Notes under the pieces: model-generated | Told to the model about the DNA's origin: nothing | Seen by the model: only the letters and a program-made list of their open reading frames with translations | The model's database searches: none | Program-made: the position numbers and the translations under genes | In this document: positions 60,606 to 64,000 of the stretch, one piece after another | Numbering within the stretch: position 1 is the first letter of the stretch | Layout of the letters: the number at the start of each line of letters is the position of its first letter | From: Bacillus massilinigeriensis | GTDB lineage: Bacteria; Bacillota; Bacilli; Bacillales; Cytobacillaceae | Reading direction: 5' to 3' | Assembly: GCF_900111815.1 (NCBI RefSeq) | Contig: NZ_LT630004.1 | Span: 781,671-845,670 of the forward strand | Length of the DNA stretch: 64,000 nt

Positions 60606-61847
60606 ATGCAAAAACGTAGGGTTGTAGTAACAGGGGTCGGGGCTGTCAGTCCGATTGGTAACGATGCAGGCACAAGCTGGGAAAATGCTAAGGCTGGGGT
60701 TTCCGGAATAGGGGCCGTCACTCGCCTGAACGCAGAAGAATTCCCTGCAAAAGTGGCAGGAGAAGTAAAAGACTTCAACATAGAACAGTTCATTGATAAA
60801 AAAGATGCAAGGAAAATGGATCGCTTCACACACTACGCTGTGGCGGCTTCGATGATGGCAGTGAAGGATGCAGGCCTTGAAATCCATGATGGCAATTCCC
60901 ATAGAATCGGTGTCTGGATCGGATCGGGTATCGGAGGAATGGAGACATTCGAACAACAGCATGAAACCTTTATGAAAAGGGGATACCGCCGGGTAAGCCC
61001 ATTCTTCGTTCCAATGATGATTCCTGACATGGCTGCAGGACAGGTTTCTATTACTCTTGGAGCAAGAGGCTTCAATTCCTGCACGGTTACGGCTTGTGCA
61101 ACAGGAACGAACTCTATCGGCGATGCTTTTAAAGTGATTCAGCGCGGTGACGCAGATGCGATGGTAACGGGTGGTGCCGAAGCTCCAATTACAAAAATGA
61201 GCTTTGCAGGATTCTGTGCCAACACTGCGCTTTCGACTAATCCTGATCCACTAAAGGCGAGCAGGCCTTTTGATAAGGACAGAGATGGTTTTGTCATGGG
61301 TGAAGGATCCGGTATCCTTATTTTAGAAGAATTAGAGCGTGCACTCTCAAGAGGTGCAAAAATTTACGCAGAGATTGTCGGCTATGGAGCGACAGGGGAT
61401 GCCTATCATATTACTGCTCCTGCACCTGAAGGGGAAGGCGGTGCCCGTGCGATGAAGGCAGCGCTTGAAGATGGCGGGTTAAACCCTGAGGATGTTGGTT
61501 ATATCAATGCTCATGGTACAAGCACAGGGTATAATGATAAATATGAGACAATGGCAATTAAAAGTGTGTTTGGCGAGCACGCATACAAACTTGCAATAAG
61601 TTCTACTAAATCAATGACAGGCCATTTGCTTGGTGCAGCAGGCGGAATTGAAGCAATCTTTACAGTGTTGGCACTGAAGGAAGGTGTCCTTCCTCCAACT
61701 ATTAATTACGAAACTCCAGATCCTGATTGTGATTTGGACTATGTTCCAAATGAAGCAAGAGATGTTGTAGTTGATGCAGCATTGAGCAATTCTCTCGGTT
61801 TTGGCGGACACAACGCTACACTTGCATTTAAGAGATATAACGGTTAA
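60606..61847 (+). CDS. fabF: Beta-ketoacyl-ACP synthase II (FabF)
   Basis: A 413-residue elongating synthase of fatty acid synthesis. The nucleophile is C164 in [16 protein letters not shown]; the two histidines are in [15 protein letters not shown] and [22 protein letters not shown] lies 13 bases before ATG 60606; the earlier GTG 60570 has no site. The target of cerulenin. Cotranscribed with fabHA. Confidence 0.95.
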   Translation: MQKRRVVVTGVGAVSPIGNDAGTSWENAKAGVSGIGAVTRLNAEEFPAKVAGEVKDFNIEQFIDKKDARKMDRFTHYAVAASMMAVKDAGLEIHDGNSHRIGVWIGSGIGGMETFEQQHETFMKRGYRRVSPFFVPMMIPDMAAGQVSITLGARGFNSCTVTACATGTNSIGDAFKVIQRGDADAMVTGGAEAPITKMSFAGFCANTALSTNPDPLKASRPFDKDRDGFVMGEGSGILILEELERALSRGAKIYAEIVGYGATGDAYHITAPAPEGEGGARAMKAALEDGGLNPEDVGYINAHGTSTGYNDKYETMAIKSVFGEHAYKLAISSTKSMTGHLLGAAGGIEAIFTVLALKEGVLPPTINYETPDPDCDLDYVPNEARDVVVDAALSNSLGFGGHNATLAFKRYNG

Positions 61848-61860
61848 TTTTTGAGGACAG

Positions 61861-61886
61861 AGGACAGGCGGATGCCTGTCCTTTCG
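61861..61886 (+). terminator. Terminator after fabF
   Basis: AGGACAGGC / GCCTGTCCT stem with a GGAT loop, then TTTCG. Confidence 0.8.
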
Positions 61887-62110
61887 TTTGTGGAACATTA
61901 AATAATTGAGCAACCTAGGTGTTACCTTATATATATCTTTGATACCGCAGACATCCTCATTATATAAGCATCATGTTGAAATAACTTCCGCGAGTATCCG
62001 GTTGATTGATGAGCACTGGAGATGGTATAACATTGCTCCCGTCGGTAAAAGTTCTGACGTATTCTTCTAGGAACCATATGCTATATAAACAGAATGTGGG
62101 AGGAGAAAAG

Positions 62111-62896
62111 ATTGGGGTAGTCAGGACAAATCATCTTCTGGAAAAGTATTGCAACCAGCCTGAAAAGTTATGTAGGTTATTGCTTCCTTCCTTTAAGAGA
62201 AACAGGAATATGTCAGCGTATCAGTATTTAAGAAGTTTTGGAATGTGTAAACCAGGACCAGTTAGCAAAGCCATGTTAAAAAAATTGGAAAAACAAGACT
62301 TTTGGAAAAAAACAGATGCATTATATAAGAAGTACAAGAAGAGTTGGAAAGGTCCGGAAATTTCCGTGTTTATATTGCCGATCGATGCTTCCAACAGACG
62401 GCTTATGATAGAGGGAAAAGGGAAATCTGGTGTGTCTTTTCCTGATAGGTTATTCCTTTTTCTATCCCCTGAGGTGGAGAGCCTGCAGCTGGAAGCAATT
62501 TTTACCCATGAGTATCATCATTCCTGCAGGCTGCAAGCGCAAAAGAAAGACTTATCACAATATACTTTGCTTGATTCCCTGATCATGGAAGGTCTTGCTG
62601 AACATACTGCTGAAGAAGCTTGCGGATCAGATCATAGGGCTTCGTGGTGTGAACGACTGAATGAAAACGAATTAGAGTACTATTGGGAAAAGCATATAAA
62701 AAAGAATCTTGAAGCCAACAGAGAGAATTTGATCCATGATAAGATATTATTTGGGCAGGGCGGATTTCCTCCGCTGCTAGGTTATACGGTTGGCTATGCT
62801 CTTATCAAACAGTTTAAAAAAAATCAACCCCTCACTGTAAAAGATTCCATTGTCCTACCTTCAAGTGTTTTTTACCGTGAAAAGCTTTATTCCTGA
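62111..62896 (+). CDS. yjaZ: YjaZ, DUF2268 putative zinc protease, possibly with an AUU start
   Basis: About 261 residues, of the DUF2268 family, with the zinc-protease-like motif HEYHH and a second EGLAEHTAEEAC segment. The in-frame ATG/GTG codons upstream (to 62006) have poor ribosome binding sites and the sequence there does not look coding. GGGAGGAG lies 6 bases before ATT 62111, and the product would start IGVVRTNHLLEKYCNQPEKL. An AUU start, as in infC, would limit expression. An alternative is ATG 62078 or GTG 62096. It lies before yjbA as in B. subtilis. Confidence 0.7.
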   Translation: MGVVRTNHLLEKYCNQPEKLCRLLLPSFKRNRNMSAYQYLRSFGMCKPGPVSKAMLKKLEKQDFWKKTDALYKKYKKSWKGPEISVFILPIDASNRRLMIEGKGKSGVSFPDRLFLFLSPEVESLQLEAIFTHEYHHSCRLQAQKKDLSQYTLLDSLIMEGLAEHTAEEACGSDHRASWCERLNENELEYYWEKHIKKNLEANRENLIHDKILFGQGGFPPLLGYTVGYALIKQFKKNQPLTVKDSIVLPSSVFYREKLYS

Positions 62897-62975
62897 ACAT
62901 ATCAATTTAGGAATAATTTAACTCTTGCCTGACCATACTGATATAAAAACAGAATGCTGAAGCGAGGGGTTGTCG

Positions 62976-63722
62976 ATGTTATATCTTCACGATGTTTGGG
63001 TGAACTGGTTCGAGGGGGAGGAAAATGGCTACAATGTATGTCATTTTCATGAGTGGCGAAAAGATGACGGAGTAGAACTTCTTGATCAAGTACCGTTGCT
63101 TAAAATTGAGTCGGTCTTATTCCGATACATTGAAAATGATTTATCTGAATTGCCGCAGCAGCTTCTCGATGATATTTACCGGAAAGCCTTTTTAAGAAAG
63201 AACCATGAGCGGAAGCAGTTAGACCATTGCTTTGTTGCAACAGATGGAACAGGTATTCTTGCTGTAGATACAATAGGGTACAATATTCCAATCAGAAAAA
63301 GCAGACTAATCCCGAGACAGGAACAGCTTGTATACGAAATGGTAGAGAATCAGGAAACAAAAGTTTATCATTTCAATGATCAAAGCGGTTTGAAAGATTT
63401 TCATATTCTGTCGCCTTCACCAGAAGTGATGAGAGGACTCACAAGGAAGGAAAGGCAGCTTAAGCAGTTGTTGTTTATGGCGCTCGATCAGCTTCAATCA
63501 TCCGGAAATACGGCGGAAGTCAGGTATTGGCTAACAGAGTGGTGCCCAGAAAGATATGAAGATATTCAGCAACGGTCATTAGAGCAAGCTTGGGATGAGC
63601 TCTACAATGAAACGAAATTTGGGTGGTCGAGGAAGCACGAAGCTTTCTGTGAAAATATTATTAAAGGCCAGCCTTTTTTTGAAAAGCTCTGGGAAATGGA
63701 GCATGGACCGAAAGTGAATTAA
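62976..63722 (+). CDS. yjbA: YjbA family protein (DUF3603)
   Basis: A 248-residue soluble protein, [20 protein letters not shown] onward, with [19 protein letters not shown] and [29 protein letters not shown] lies 7 bases before ATG 62976. In B. subtilis yjbA lies beside trpS; here the gene converges with it. Function is unknown. Confidence 0.85.
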   Translation: MLYLHDVWVNWFEGEENGYNVCHFHEWRKDDGVELLDQVPLLKIESVLFRYIENDLSELPQQLLDDIYRKAFLRKNHERKQLDHCFVATDGTGILAVDTIGYNIPIRKSRLIPRQEQLVYEMVENQETKVYHFNDQSGLKDFHILSPSPEVMRGLTRKERQLKQLLFMALDQLQSSGNTAEVRYWLTEWCPERYEDIQQRSLEQAWDELYNETKFGWSRKHEAFCENIIKGQPFFEKLWEMEHGPKVN

Positions 63723-63730
63723 GGGGAAAA

Positions 63731-63762
63731 ACAAGCGCGTTTCCACTTGGAAACGCGCTTGT
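63731..63762. terminator. Terminator between yjbA and trpS
   Basis: A perfect 14-bp stem, ACAAGCGCGTTTCC / GGAAACGCGCTTGT, with an ACTT loop. On the minus strand TTTTTCCCC follows, so it ends trpS. Confidence 0.93.
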
Positions 63763-63767
63763 ATTCT

Positions 63768-64000
63768 TTATTTTTTCTTTCTTCCAAGGCCCATAGCATT
63801 TTCCATTTTCTTGAGCATCTTACCTGCTGCTTTGTTGGCCTTTTCCGCCCCTCTGTCCAGAATATCATCAAGTTCCTTGGAATCGACAAGTTCAAAGTAT
63901 TTTTTCTGTATCGGTTCAATTGCACCTGCCACTATTTCTGCGACATCATTTTTGAAATCCCCGTATCCTTTCCCTTCGTAATCCTTTTCGAGATCTTCAA
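63768..64000 (-). CDS. trpS: Tryptophanyl-tRNA synthetase, C-terminal part
   Basis: The last 76 codons on the minus strand; the rest lies beyond the right edge. The tail has YEGKGYGDFKNDVAEIVAGA, ELDDILDRGAEKANKAAGK and the end MGLGRKKK, which is typical of Bacillus TrpS. The enzyme charges tRNA-Trp. The neighbour yjbA supports it. Confidence 0.9.
   Translation of the reverse strand, partial: EDLEKDYEGKGYGDFKNDVAEIVAGAIEPIQKKYFELVDSKELDDILDRGAEKANKAAGKMLKKMENAMGLGRKKK

Overview
This 64 kb window is a piece of chromosome from a low-GC Gram-positive spore-former of the family Bacillaceae. It carries gerPA-F, comK, comZ, med, addAB, yhf/yhj/yis/yit/yja genes and trpS in an order that largely follows the hemY-to-trpS arc of Bacillus subtilis 168. 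It is not B. subtilis: arcABDC, a molybdenum cofactor/narK/fnr block, a cardiolipin synthase, clpB and a group II intron are placed inside that backbone. A Mesobacillus/Cytobacillus-like relative is my guess, not something the sequence proves. I found no tRNA, rRNA, CRISPR array, prophage or insertion sequence.

Layout. 0-6 kb: end of hemY, the TetR regulator yhgD and the membrane protein yhgE with two matching operator-like sites, the tiny yhfH, yhfI and the lipoate ligase lplJ. 6-11 kb: arginine deiminase operon arcA-arcB-arcD-arcC. 11-15 kb: an enoyl-CoA hydratase, azlCD, the membrane protease yhfN, then divergent yhzC and comK. 15-26 kb: yhjD (behind a LexA-like box), an LCP wall-assembly protein, yhjE, a type I signal peptidase and the addB-addA recombination nuclease. 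26.2-28.06 kb: an apparently intact group IIC intron sitting in the T-tract of the addA terminator. 28-30 kb: gerPA-F on the minus strand behind a sigma-K-like promoter. 30-45 kb: yis and yit genes, plus a membrane-anchored amylase-like protein with altered catalytic motifs, a short-chain dehydrogenase and a CoA-disulfide reductase/rhodanese fusion. 45-53 kb: narK with a perfect Fnr box, fnr, moaA, cls, moeA, mobB and a shortened NarI-like protein. 53-64 kb: yjzC, clpB with a CtsR-like operator, yjzD, yjaU, yjaV, med, comZ, yjzB, fabHA-fabF with a FapR-like box, yjaZ, yjbA and the end of trpS.

Together the genes suggest a facultative anaerobe able to gain ATP from arginine and probably to respire nitrate; the catalytic nitrate reductase subunits are not in the window. 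It also carries competence control genes and spore-coat permeability genes. The most notable points are the group IIC intron that separates gerPF from a shared terminator, the NarI-like protein lacking most heme-ligand positions, the amylase-family protein with four altered catalytic regions, the twin YhgD operators, the LexA box at yhjD, and a possible AUU start for yjaZ.
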